Shown: positions 14,160-27,059 of the stretch, one piece after another
How positions within the stretch are numbered: position 1 is the stretch's first letter
Layout: each line of letters begins with the position of its first letter
Assembly (NCBI RefSeq): GCF_032854445.1
Contig: NW_027018220.1
Coordinates: 1-54,988 of the forward strand
Length of the DNA: 54,988 nucleotides
Reading direction: 5' to 3'
From: Liolophura sinensis
Lineage: Eukaryota; Mollusca; Polyplacophora; Chitonida; Chitonidae
Program-made: the position numbers and the translations under genes
The notes under the pieces: model-generated
The model's input: the letters and a program-made list of their open reading frames with translations, nothing else
The model's database searches: none
Told to the model about the DNA's origin: nothing

Positions 14160-16690
14160 TTCGGTAGCCCAGAAGACCTGAAATCTTTGGGCTAAGCCCA
14201 TTTAACTCACCCAGCAATTGTCTTACTTCTAAGTCCAAGACAATCTCAATGTCTTTATATACGTGTAGAAAAAACACACCATTTGTACATAAAAAAAAAC
14301 AAGGTACTTGATATAGTCTGCTATAAAAAGTACAACTAAACACTGACCCACTTTTATAAGGTGCCAAAAGATGCGGAATTGGGCCAGGCATCGGCAGCTG
14401 TTGAAAAATTGCAAATTTCCCTGGTTTCCATGGAGTAAGAGCCGTTGCTGGGCACGTGATTATGACATCAATGATCATTCAATTGTCACTACAGCCAAAA
14501 GTATTGGTAGGAGAGCAACGCGGATTGCACCATTCGATTTCTCGTCACAAAATACGTCGGATTAGCCTCTTGCCAGCAGCACTGGAACAGTTTTTCCACT
14601 TTTACATTTCTACCTGGTCTTTTTGTTAATTGAAATCGGCTACACTGTACTCTGTACAATCGCGACTGGTCATTACTATATTCAACTTTTGACTATAAGT
14701 TATGTGCCCTTCGGTAGCCCAGAAGACCTGAAATATTTGGGCTAAGCCCATTTAACTCACCCAGCAATTGTCTTACTTCTAAGTGCAAGACAATCTCAAT
14801 GTCTTTATCTACGTGTAGAAAAACCACACCATTTGTACATAAAAATCAAAAGGTACTTGATACATTCTGCTGTAAAACGTACAACTTAACACTGACCTAC
14901 TTCAGTAAGGTGCCAAAAGATGCGGAATTGAGCCAGGCATCGGCAGCTGTTGAAAAATTGCAAATTTCCCTGGTTTCCATGGAGTAAGAGCCGTTGGTAT
15001 GCACATGATTATGACATCAATGATCATTCAAATGTCACTACAGCCAAAAGTATTAGTCTGAGAACAACGCGGTTTGCACCATTCGATTTCTCGTCATAAA
15101 ATACGTCGGATTAGCCTCTTACCAGCAGCACTGGAACAGTTTTTCCACTTTTGCATTTTTGCCTGGTCTTTTTGTTAATTGAAACCGGCTACACTGTACT
15201 CTGTACATTCGCGACTGGTCATTACTATATTCAACTTTTGACTATAAGTTATGTGCCCTTCAGTAGCCCAGAAGACCTGAAATCTTTGGGCCAAGCCCAT
15301 TTAACTCACCCAGCAATTGTCTTACTTCTAAGTCCAAGACAATCTCAATGTCTTTATCTGCGTGTAGAAAAACCACACCATTTGTACATGAAAAACACAA
15401 GGTACTTGATACAGTCTGCTGTAAAAAGTACAACTTAACACTGACCCACATTTATAAGGTGCCAAAAGATGCGGAATTGGGCCAGGCATCGGCAGCTGTT
15501 AAAAAATTGCAAATATCCCTGGTTTCCATGGAGTAAGAGCCGTTGCTGGGCACGTGATTATGACATCAATAATATTTGAAGTGTCGCTACAGCCAAAAGT
15601 ATTGGTCGGAGAGCAACGCGGTTTGTACCATTCGATATCTCGTCACAAAATACGTCGGATTAGCCTCTTACCAGCAGCACTGGAACAGTTTTTCCACTTT
15701 TGCATATTTGCCTGATCTTTTTGTTAATTGAAATCGGCTACACTGTACTCTGTACAATCGCGACTGGTCATTACTATACTCAACTTTTGACTATAAGTTA
15801 TGTGCCCTTCTGTAGCCCAGAAGACCTGAAATCTTTGGGCTAAGCCCATTTAACTCACCCAGCAATTGTCTTACTTCTAAGTCCAAGACAATCTCAGTGT
15901 CTTTATCTACGTGTAGAAAAACCAGACCATTTGTACATAAAAAACACAAGGTACTTGATACAGTCTGCTGTAAAAAGTACGACTGACCACAGACCCACAT
16001 GAATAAGGTGCCAAAAGATGCGGAATTGAGCCAGGTATAGGCAGCTGTTGAAAAATTGCAAATTTCCCTGGTTTCCATGGAGTAAGAGCCGTTGCTGGGC
16101 ACGTGATTATGACTTAAATGATCATTCAATTGTCACCACAGCCAAAAGTATTGGTCGGAGAGCAACGCGGATTGCACCATTCGATTTGTAGTCACAAAAT
16201 ACGTCGGATTAGCCTCTTACCAGCAGCACTGGAACAATTTTTCGAATTTTGCATTTTTACCTGGTCTTTTTGTTAATTGAAATCGGCTACACTGTACTAT
16301 GTACCATCGCGACTGGTCATTACTATATTCAACTTTTGACTATATGTTATGTGCCCTTCGGTAGCCCAGAAGACCTGAAATCTTTGGGCTAAGCCCATTT
16401 AACTCACCCAGCAATTGTCTTACTTCTAAGTCGAAGACAATCTCAATGTCTTTATCTACGTGTAGAAAAACCACACCATTTGTACATGAAAAACACAAGG
16501 TACTTGATACAGTCTGCTGTAAAAAGTACAACTGAACACTGACCCACTTCAGTAAGGTGCCAAAAGATGCGGAATTGAGCCAGGCATCGGCAGCTGTTGA
16601 AAAATTGCAAATTTCCCTGGTTTCCATGGAGTAAGAGCCGTTGCTACGCACGTGATTATGACATAAATGATCATTCAATTGTCGCTACAG
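14160..16690 (+). repeat. H-I-J-K-C segment, first copy of a shared higher-order block
   Basis: This run of five monomers matches 22,400-24,930 with an offset of 8,239-8,240 bp. Shared marks include the tetranucleotide change giving TTTATATACGTG, the AAAATCAAAAGG stretch, GTACATTCGCG with TTCAGTAGCC, CTTCTGTAGCC with CAGGTATAGG, and ACTATATGTTATG. The copies differ at scattered sites, for example u27 has AAATATTTGGGCTAAG where u42 has GAATTCTTTGGGCCAAG. It is therefore an older relationship than the near-identical duplications at 28.9-40.2 kb. Confidence 0.75.
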
Positions 16691-19086
16691 GCAAAAGTAT
16701 TGGTCGGAGAGCAACGCGGTTTGCACCATTCGATTTTCTCGTTACAAAATACGTCGGATTAGCCTCTTACCAGCAGCACTGGAACAGTTTTTCCACTTTT
16801 GCATTTTTACCTGATCTTTTTGTTAATTGAAATCGGCTACACTGTACTCTGTACAATCGCGACTGGTCATTACTATATTCAACTTTTGACTATAAGTTAT
16901 GTGCCCTTCGGTAGCCCAGAAGACCTGAAATCTTTGGGCTAAGCCCATTTAACTCACCCAGCAATTGTCTTACTTCTAAGTGCAAGACAATCTCAATGTC
17001 TTTATCTACGTGTAGAAAAACCACACCATTTGTACATAAAAAACACAAGGTACTTGATACAGTCTGCTGTATAAAGTACAACTGACCACAGACCCACATG
17101 AATAAGGTGCCAAAAGATGCGGAATTGAGCCAGGCATCGGCAGCTGTTGAAAAATTGCAAATTTCCCTGGTTTCCATGGAGTAAGAGCCGTTGCTGGGCA
17201 CGTGATTATGACATAAATGATCATTCAATTGTCACAACAGCCAAAAGTATTGGTCGGAGAGCAACGCGGTTTGCACCATTCGATTTCTCGTCACAAGATA
17301 CGTCGGACTAGCCTCTTACCAGCAGCACTGGAGCAGTTTTTCCACTTTTGCATTTTTGCCTGGTCTTTTTGTTAATTGAAACCGGCTACACTGTACTCTG
17401 TACAATCGCGACTGGTCATTACTATATTCAACATTTGACTTTAAGTTATGTGCCCTTCGGTAGCCCAGAAGACGTCAAATCTTTGGGCTAAGCCCATTTA
17501 ACTCACCCAGCAATTGTCTTATTTCTAAGTCCAAGACAATCTCAATGTCTTTATCTACGTGTAAAAAAACCACACCATTTGTACATAAAAAACACAAGGT
17601 ACTTGATACAGTCTGCTGTAAAAAGTACAACTAAACACTGACCCACATTTATAAGGTGCCAAAAGATGCGGGATTGGGCCAGGCATCGGCAGCTGTTAAA
17701 ATATTGCAAATATCCCTGCTTTCCATGGAGTAAGAGCCGTTGATGGGCACGTGATTATAACATAAATGATCATTCAATTGTCGCTACAGGCAAAAGTATT
17801 GGTCGGAGAGCAACGCGGTTTGCACCATTCGATTTTCTCGTTACAAAATACGTCGGATTAGCCTCTTACCAGCAGCACTGGAGCAGTTTTTCCACTTTTG
17901 CATTTTTGCCTGGTCTTTTTGTTCATTGAAACCGGCTACACTGTACTCTGTACAATCGCGACTGGTCATTACTATATTCAACTTTTGACTATATGTTATG
18001 TGCCCTTCGGTAGCCCAGAAGACGTCAAATCTTTGGGCTAAGCCCATTTAACTCACCCAGCAATTGTCTTACTTCTAAGTCCAAGACAATCTCAATGTCT
18101 TTATCTACGTGTAGAAAAACCAGACCATTTGTACATAAAAAACACAAATTACTTGATACAGTCTGCTGTAAAAAGTACAACTGAACACTGACCCACTTCA
18201 GTAAGGTGCCAAAAGATGCGGAATTGAGCCAGGCATCGGCAGCTGTTGAAAAATTGCAAATTTCCCTGGTTTCCATGGAGTAAGAGCCGTTGCTGTGCAC
18301 GTGATTATGACATCAATGATCATTCAATTGTCACTACAGCCAAAAGTATTGGTCGGAGAGCAACGCAGATTGCACCATTCGATTTCTCGTCACAAAATAC
18401 GTCGGATTAGCCTCTTGCCAGCAGCACTGGAACAGTTTTTCCACTTTTGCATTTTTACCTGGTCTTTTTGTTAATTGAAATCGGCTACACTGTACTCTGT
18501 ACAATCGCGACTGGTCATTACTATATTCAACTTTTGATTATAAGTTATGTGCCCTTCGGTAGCCCAGAAGACCTGAAATCTATGGGCTAAGCCCATTTAA
18601 CTCACCCAGCAATTGCCTTACTTCTAAGTCCAAGACAATCTCAATGTCTTTATCTACGTGTAGAAAAACCACACCATTTGTACATGAAAAACACAAGGTA
18701 CTTGATACAGTCTGCTGTAAAAAGTACAACTGAACACTGACCCACTTCAGTAAGGTGCCAAAAGATGCGGAATTGAGCCAGGCATCGGCAGCTGTTGAAA
18801 AATTGCAAATTTCCCTGGTTTCCATGGAGTAAGAGCCGTTGGTATGCACGTAATTATGACATCAATGATCATTCAATTGTCCCTACAGCCAAAAGTATTG
18901 GTCGGAGAGCAACGCGGTTTGCACCATTCGATTTCTCGTCATAAAATACGTCGGATTAGCCTCTTACCAGCAGTACTGGAACATTTTTTCCACTTTTGCA
19001 TGTTTGCCTGGTCTTTTTGTTAATTGAAACCGGCTACACTGTACTCTGTACAATCGCGACTGGTCATTACTATATTCAACTTTTGA

Positions 19087-19425
19087 CTATAAGTTATGTG
19101 CCCTTCGGTAGCCCAGAAGACCTGAAATCTTTGGGCCAAGCCCATTTAACTCACCCAGCAATTGTCTTACTTCTAAGTCCAAGACAATCTCAATGTCTTT
19201 ATCTACGTGTAGAAAAACCACACCATTTGAACGTGAAAAACACAAGGTACTTGATACAGTCTGCTGTAAAAAGTACAACTGAACACTGACCCACTTCAGT
19301 AAGGTGCCAAAAGATGCGGAATTGGGCCAGGCATCGGCAGCTGTTGAAAAATTGCAAATTTCCCTGGTTTCCATGGAGTAAAAGCCGTTGCTGGGCACGT
19401 GATTATGACTTAAATGATCATTCAA
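19087..19425 (-). other. Recurrent 112-codon open frame, probably non-coding
   Basis: This is one of many copies of the same minus-strand frame, beginning MNDHL and ending RRAHNL, seen whole or partly in over 45 monomers. The 549-bp period (183 codons) keeps it in phase. I recognise no domain, signal peptide or catalytic motif. Single-base indels shift it in many copies, giving the TPWKPGKF reading instead of YSMETREI, and it overlaps plus-strand open frames of similar quality. Survival is readily explained by recent homogenisation. A short secreted or transcript-encoded peptide cannot be excluded, but nothing supports one. Confidence 0.25.
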
Positions 19426-20049
19426 TTGTCACCACAGCCAAAAGTATTGGTCGGAGAGCAACGCGGATTGCACCATTCGATTTGTCGTCACAAAATACGT
19501 CGGATTAGCCTCTTACCAGCAGCACTGGAACAATTTTTCGAATTTTGCATTTTTACCTGGTCTTTTTGTTAATTGAAATCGGCTACACTGTACTATGTAC
19601 CATCGCGACTGGTCATTACTATATTCAACTTTTGACTATATGTTATGTGCCCTTCGGTAGCCCAGAAGACCTGAAATCTTTGGGCTAAGCCCATTTAACT
19701 CACCCAGCAATTGTCTTACTTCTAAGTCCAAGACAATCTCAATGTCTTTATCTACGTGTAGAAAAACCAGACCATTTGTACATGAAAAACACAAGGTACT
19801 TGATACAGTCTGCTGTAAAAAGTACAACTGAACACTGACCCACTTCAGTAAGGTGCCAAAAGATGCGGAATTGAGCCAGGCATCGGCAGCTGTTGAAAAA
19901 TTGCAAATTTCCCTGGTTTCCATGGAGTAAGAGCCGTTGCTACGCACGTGATTATGACATAAATGATCATTCAATTGTCGCTACAGCCAAAAGTATTGGT
20001 CGGAGAGCAACGCGGATTGCACCATTCGATTTCTCGTCACAAAATACGT

Positions 20050-20071
20050 CAAATTAGTCTCTTACTAGTAG
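20050..20071 (+). repeat. Transition-rich variant cassette (CAAATTAGTCTC...)
   Basis: Where other monomers read CGGATTAGCCTCTTACCAGCAG, this one reads CAAATTAGTCTCTTACTAGTAG. The five changes in 22 bp are all C-to-T or G-to-A transitions. The same cassette is at 24,994-25,015, 28,838-28,859, 41,473-41,494, 46,967-46,989 (one extra A) and 54,660-54,681. Its right half alone is at about 43,133-43,143. Each full copy is followed about 125 bp later by CAACATTTGACT, so cassette and class D head travel together. Confidence 0.75.
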
Positions 20072-20196
20072 CACTGGAACAGTTTTTTCCACTTTCGCAT
20101 TTTTGCCTGGTCTTTTTGTTAATTGAAACCGGCTACACTGTACTCTGTACAATCGCGACTGGTCATTACTATATTCAACATTTGACTTTAAGTTAT

Positions 20197-20745
20197 GTGC
20201 CCTTCGGTAGCCCAGAAGACGTCAAATCTTTGGGCTAAGCCCATTTAACTCACCCAGCAATTGTCTTATTTCTAAGTCCAAGACAATCTCAATGTCTTTA
20301 TCTACGTGTAAAAAAACCACACCATTTGTACATAAAAAACACAAGGTACTTGATACAGTCTGCTGTATAAAGTACAACTGACCACAGACCCACATGAATA
20401 AGGTGCCAAAAGATGCGGAATTGAGCCAGGCATCGGCAGCTGTTGAAAAATTGCAAATTTCCATGGTTTCCATGGAGTAAGAGCCGTTGCTGGGCACGTG
20501 ATTATGACATAAATGATCATTCAATTGTCACAACAGCCAAAAGTATTGGTAGGAGAGCAACGCGGTTTGCACCATTCGATTTCTCGTCACAAGATACGTC
20601 GGACTAGCCTCTTACCAGCAGCACTGGAGCAGTTTTTCCACTTTTGCATTTTTACCTGGTCCTTTTGTTAATTGAAATCGGCTACACTGTACTCTGTACA
20701 ATCGCGACTGGTCATTACTATATTCAACTTTTGATTATAAGTTAT
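20197..20745 (+). repeat. Composite monomer u37 (class D head, class E tail)
   Basis: The first part has the class D marks (AACATTTGACTTTAAG just upstream, GACGTCAAAT, GTGTAAAAAAACC). From about 20,365 onward it has the class E marks (GTATAAAGTAC, CATGAATAAGG, ATTGGTAGGAG, CAAGATACGTCGGACTAG). Elsewhere D and E are consecutive separate monomers (u53-u54, u60-u61). The simplest reading is an in-register unequal exchange that removed one unit's length. Confidence 0.7.
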
Positions 20746-23700
20746 GTGCCCTTCGGTAGCCCAGAAGACCTGAAATCTATGGGCTAAGCCCATTTAACTC
20801 ACCCAGCAATTGCCTTACTTCTAAGTCCAAGACAATCTCAATGTCTTTATCTACGTGTAGAAAAACCACACCATTTGTACATGAAAAACACAAGGTACTT
20901 GATACAGTCTGCTGTAAAAAGTACAACTGAACACTGACCCACTTCAGTAAGGTGCCAAAAGATGCGGAATTGAGCCAGGCATCGGCAGCGGTTGAAAAAT
21001 TGCAAATTTCCCTGGTTTCCATGGAGTAAGAGCCGTTGGTATGCACGTGATTATGACATCAATGATCATTCAATTGTCCCTACAGCCAAAAGTATTGGTC
21101 GGAGAGCAACGCGGTTTGCACCATTCGATTTCTCGTCATAAAATACGTCGGATTAGCCTCTTACCAGCAGTACTGGAACATTTTTTCCACTTTTGCATGT
21201 TTGCCTGGTCTTTTTGTTAATTGAAACCGGCTACACTGTACTCTGTACAATCGCGACTGGTCATTACTATATTCAACTTTTGACTATAAGTTATGTGCCC
21301 TTCGGTAGCCCAGAAGACCTGAAATCTTTGGGCCAAGCCCATTTAACTCACCCAGCAATTGTCTTACTTCTAAGTCCAAGACAATCTCAATGTCTTTATC
21401 TACGTGTAGAAAAACCACACCATTTGAACGTGAAAAACACAAGGTACTTGATACAGTCTGCTGTAAAAAGTACAACTGAACACTGACCCACTTCAGTAAG
21501 GTGCCAAAAGATGCGGAATTGGGCCAGGCATCGGTAGCTGTTGAAAAATTGCAAATTTCCCTGGTTTCCATGGAGTAAGAGCCGTTGCTGGGCACGTGAT
21601 TATGACATAAATGATCATTCAATTGTCACAACAGCCAAAAGTATTGGTCGGAGAGCAACGCGGTTTGCACCATTCGATTTCTCGTCACAAGATACGTCGG
21701 ATTAGCCTCTTACCAGCAGCACTGGAACAGTTTTTCCACTTTTGCATTTTTACCTGGTCTTTTTGTTAATTGAAATCGGCTACACTGTACTCTGTACAAT
21801 CGCGACTGGTCATTACTATATTCAACTTTTGACTATAAGTTATGTGCCCTTCGGTAGCCCAGAAGACCTGAAATCTTTGGGCTAAGCCCATTTAACTCAC
21901 CCAGCAATTGTCTTATTTCTAAGTCCAAGACAATCTCAATGTCTTTATCTACGTGTAAAAAAACCACACCATTTGTACATAAAAAACACAAGTTACTTGA
22001 TACAGTCTGCTGTATAAAGTACAACTGACCACAGACCCACATGAATAAGGTGCCAAAAGATGCGGAATTGAGCCAGGCATCAGCAGCTGTTGAAAAATTG
22101 CAAATTTCCCTGGTTTCCATGGAGTAAGAGCCGTTGCTGGGCACGTGATTATGACATAAATGATCATTCAATTGTCACAACAGCCAAAAGTATTGGTAGG
22201 AGAGCAACGCGGTTTGCACCATTCGATTTCTCGTCACAAGATACGTCGGATTAGCCTCTTACCAGCAGCACTGGAACAGTTTTTCCACTTTTGCATTTTT
22301 ACCTGGTCTTTTTGTTAATTGAAATCGGCTACACTTTCCTCTGTACAATCGCGACTGGTCATTACTATATTCAACTTTTGACTATAAGTTATGTGCCCTT
22401 CGGTAGCCCAGAAGACCTGAAATCTTTGGGCTAAGCCCATTTAACTCACCCAGCAATTGTCTTACTTCTAAGTCCAAGACAATCTCAATGTCTTTATATA
22501 CGTGTAGAAAAACCACACCATTTGTACATAAAAAAAAACAAGGTACTTGATATAGTCTGCTGTAAAAAGTACAACTAAACACTCACCCACTTTTATAAGG
22601 TGCCAAAAGATGCGGAATTGGGCCAGGCATCGGCAGCTGTTGAAAAATTGCAAATTTCCCTGGTTTCCATGGAGTAAGAGCCGTTGCTGGGCACGTGATT
22701 ATGACATCAATGATCATTCAATTGTCACTACAGCCAAAAGTATTGGTAGGAGAGCAACGCGGATTGCACCATTCGATTTCTCGTCACAAAATACGTCGGA
22801 TTAGCCTCTTGCCAGCAGCACTGGAACAGTTTTTCCACTTTTGCATTTCTACCTGGTCTTTTTGTTAATTGAAATCGGCTACACTGTACTCTGTACAATC
22901 GCGACTGGTCATTACTATATTCAACTTTTGACTATAAGTTATGTGCCCTTCGGTAGCCCAGAAGACCTGAATTCTTTGGGCCAAGCCCATTTAACTCACC
23001 CAGGATTTGTCTTACTTCTAAGTGCAAGACAATCTCAATGTCTTTATCTACGTGTAGAAAAACCACACCATTTGTACATAAAAATCAAAAGGTACTTGAT
23101 ACATTCTGCTGTAAAAAGTACAACTTAACACTGACCCACTTCAGTAAGGTGCCAAAAGATGCGGAATTGAGCCAGGCATCGGCAGCTGTTGAAAAATTGC
23201 AAATTTCCCTGGTTTCCATGGAGTAAGAGCCGTTGGTATGCACATGATTATGACATCAATGATCATTCAATTGTCACTACAGCCAAAAGTATTGGTCTGA
23301 GAACAACGCGATTTGCACCATTCGATTTCTCGTCATAAAATACGTCGGATTAGCTTCTTACCAGCAGCACTGGAACAGTTTTTCCACTTTTGCATTTTTG
23401 CCTGGTCTTTTTGTTAATTGAAACCGGCTACACTGTACTCTGTACATTCGCGACTGGTCATTACTATATTCAACTTTTGACTATAAGTTATGTGCCCTTC
23501 AGTAGCCCAGAAGACCTGAAATCTTTGGGCCAAGCCCATTTAACTCACCCAGCAATTGTCTTACTTCTAAGTCCAAGACAATCTCAATGTCTTTATCTGC
23601 GTGTAGAAAAACCACACCATTTGTACATGAAAAACACAAGGTACTTGATACAGTCTGCTGTAAAAAGTACAACTTAACACTGACCCACATTTATAAGGTG

Positions 23701-26700
23701 CCAAAAGATGCGGAATTGGGCCAGGCATCGGCAGCTGTTAAAAAATTGCAAATATCCCTGGTTTCCATGGAGTAAGAGCCGTTGCTGGGCACGTGATTAT
23801 GACATCAATAATATTTGAAGTGTCGCTACAGCCAAAAGTATTGGTCGGAGAGCAACGCGGTTTGTACCATTCGATTTCTCGTCACAAAATACGTCGGATT
23901 AGCCTCTTACCAGCAGCACTGGAACAGTTTTTCCACTTTTGCATTTTTGCCTGATCTTTTTGTTAATTGAAATCGGCTACACTGTACTCTGTACAATCGC
24001 GACTGGTCATTACTGTATTCAACTTTTGACTATAAGTTATGTGCCCTTCTGTAGCCCAGAAGACCTGAAATCTTTGGGCTAAGCCCATTTAACTCACCCA
24101 GCAACTGTCTTACTTCTAAGTCCAAGACAATCTCAGTGTCTTTATCTACGTGTAGAAAAACCAGACCATTTGTACATAAAAAAACACAAGGTACTTGATA
24201 CAGTCTGCTGTAAAAAGTACGACTGACCACAGACCCACATGAATAAGGTGCCAAAAGATGCGGAATTGAGCCAGGTATAGGCAGCTGTTGAAAAATTGGA
24301 AATTTCCCTGGTTTCCATGGAGTAAGAGCCGTTGCTGGGCACGTGATTATGACTTAAATGATCATTCAATTGTCACCACAGCCAAAAGTATTGGTCGGAG
24401 AGCAACGCGGATTGCACCATTCGATTTGTCGTCATAAAATACGTCGGATTAGCTTCTTACCAGCAGCACTGGAACAATTTTTCGAATTTTGCATTTTTAC
24501 CTGGTCTTTTTGGTAATTGAAATCGGCTACACTGTACTATGTACCATCGCGACTGGTCATTACTATATTCAACTTTTGACTATATGTTATGTGCCCTTCG
24601 GTAGCCCAGAAGACCTGAAATCTTTGGGCTAAGCCCATTTAACTCACCCAGCAATTGTCTTACTTCTAAGTCCAAGACAATCTCAATGTCTTTATCTACG
24701 TGTAGAAAAACCACACCATTTGTACATGAAAAACACAAGGTACTTGATACAGTCTGCTGTAAAAAGTACAACTGAACACTGACCCACTTCAGTAAGGTGC
24801 CAAAAGATGCGGAATTGAGCCAGGCATCGGCAGCTGTTGAAAAATTGCAAATTTCCCTGGTTTCCATGGAGTAAGAGCCGTTGCTACGCACGTGATTATG
24901 ACATAAATGATCATTCAATTGTCGCTACAGACAAAAGTATTGGTCGGAGAGCAACGCGGATTGCACCATTCGATTTCTCGTCACAAAATACGTCAAATTA
25001 GTCTCTTACTAGTAGCACTGGAACAGTTTTTCCACTTTTGCATTTTTCCCTGGTCTTTTTGTTAATTGAAACCGGCTACACTGTACTCTGTACAATCGCG
25101 ACTGGTCATTACTATATTCAACATTTGACTTTAAGTTATGTGCCCTTCGGTAGCCCAGAAGACGTCAAATGTTTGGGCTAAGCCCATTTAACTCACCCAG
25201 CAATTGTCTTATTTCTAAGTCCAAGACAATCTCAATGTCTTTATCTACGTGTAAAAAAACCACACCATTTGTACATAAAAAACACAAGGTACTTGATACA
25301 GTGTGGTGTAAAAAGTACAACTAAACACTGACCCACATTTATAAGGTGCCAAAAGATGCGGGATTGGGCCAGGCATCGGCAGCTGTTAAAATATTGCAAA
25401 TATCCCTGGTTTCCATGGAGTATGAGCCGTTGATGGGCACGTGATTATAACATAAATGATCATTCAATTGTCGCTACAGGCAAAAGTATTGGTCGGAGAG
25501 CAACGCGGTTTGCACCATTCGATTTTCTCGTTACAAAATACGTCGGATTAGCCTCTTACCAGCAGCACTGGAACAGTTTTTCCACTTTTGCATTTTTACC
25601 TGGTCTTTTTGTTAATTGAAATCGGCTACACTGTACTCTGTACAATCGCGACTGGTCATTACTATATTCAACTTTTGACTATAAGTTATGTGCCCTTCGG
25701 TAGCCCAGAAGACCTGAAATCTTTGGGCTAAGCCCATTTAACTCACCCAGCAATTGTCTTACTTCTAAGTGCAAGACAATCTCAATGTCTTTATCTACGT
25801 GTAGAAAAACCACACCATTTGTACATAAAAAACACAAGTTACTTGATACAGTCTGCTGTATAAAGTACAACTGACCACAGACCCACATGAATAAGGTGCC
25901 AAAAGATGCGGAATTGAGCCAGGCATCAGCCGCTGTTGAAAAATTGCAAATTTCCCTGGTTTCCATGGAGTAAGAGCCGTTGCTGGGCACGTGATTATGA
26001 CATAAATGATCATTCAATTGTCACAACAGCCAAAAGTATTGGTAGGAGAGCAACGCGGTTTGCACCATTCGATTTCTCGTCACAAGATACGTCGGATTAG
26101 CCTCTTACCAGCAGCACTGGAACAGTTTTTCCACTTTTGCATTTTTACCTGGTCTTTTTGTTAATTGAAATCGGCTACACTTTCCTCTGTACAATCGCGA
26201 CTGGTCATTACTATATTCAACTTTTGACTATAAGTTATGTGCCCTTCGGTAGCCCAGAAGACCTGAAATCTTTGGGCCAAGCCCATTTAACTCACCCAGC
26301 AATTGTCTTACTTCTAAGTCCAAGACAATCTTAATATCTTTATCTACGTGTAGAAAAACCACACCATTTGTACGTGAAAAACACAAGGTACTTGATACAG
26401 TCTGCTGTAAAAAATACAACTGAACACTGACCCACTTCAGTAAGGTGCCAAAAGATGCGGAATTGAGCCAGGCATCGGCAGCTGTTGAAAAATTGCAAAT
26501 ATCAATGGTTTCCATGGAGTAAGAGCCGTTGCTGTGCACGTGATTATGATATCAATGATCATTCAATTGTCACTACAGGCAAAAGTATTGGTCGGAGAGC
26601 AACGCGGTTTGCACCATTCGATTTCTCGTCACAAAATACGTCGGATTAGCCTCTTACCAGCAGCACTGGAGCAGTTTTTCCACTTTTGCATTTTTGCCTC

Positions 26701-26821
26701 GTCTTTTTGTTAATTGAAATCGGCTACACTGTACTCTGTACAATCGCGACTGGTCATTACTATATTCAACTTTTGACTATAAGTTATGTGCCCTTCGGTA
26801 GCCCAGAAGACGTCAAATCTT

Positions 26822-26834
26822 TGGGCTAAGCCCA
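26822..26834. repeat. Short inverted repeat TGGGCTAAGCCCA
   Basis: The 6-bp arms TGGGCT and AGCCCA flank a single A. The pattern occurs near offset +35 of most monomers. Common variants GGGCCAAGCCC, GGGCCATGCCC and GGGCTAAGCGC shorten or break the perfect pairing. A compact hairpin or dimer-binding site is possible but unproven. Confidence 0.55.
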
Positions 26835-27059
26835 TTTAACTCACCCAGCAATTGTCTTACTTCTAAGTCCAAGACAATCTCAATGTCTTTATCTACGTGT
26901 AGAAAAACCAGACCATTTGTACATAAAAAACACAAGGTACTTGATACAGTCTGCTGTAAAAAGTACAACTGAACACTGACCCACTTCAGTAAGGTGCCAA
27001 AAGATGCGGAATTGAGCCAGGCATCGGCAGCTGTTGAAAAATTGCAAATTTCCCTGGTT

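Larger units (their letters stand above)
18010..20350 (+). repeat. F-A-B-C segment, near copy of 26,800-29,140
   Basis: The offset is 8,787-8,788 bp (16 monomers) throughout. Linked variants agree across four monomers: ACCAGACC in u33/u49, CTATGGGC with GGTATGCACG in u34/u50, TTGAACGTG in u35/u51 and ACTATATGTTATG in u36/u52. The agreement continues through the CAAATTAGTCTC cassette into the first half of the next monomer. It ends near 20,360, where u37 has GTATAAAGTAC but u53 keeps GTAAAAAGTAC. Confidence 0.75.
14154..22392 (+). repeat. Satellite block u26-u40, mosaic of classes
   Basis: Anchors are at 14154, 14704, 15253, 15802, 16351, 16901, 17450, 18000, 18549, 19098, 19647, 20197, 20746, 21295 and 21844. 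The class order reads H I J K C E D F A B C D/E A B G. u26-u30 recur at u41-u45, 8,239 bp later. u34-u35 (A B) recur at u38-u39, 2,197 bp later. u33-u36 (F A B C) recur at u49-u52, 8,788 bp later. u37 is a composite of class D and class E. Spacing is a constant 549-550 bp. Confidence 0.8.
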
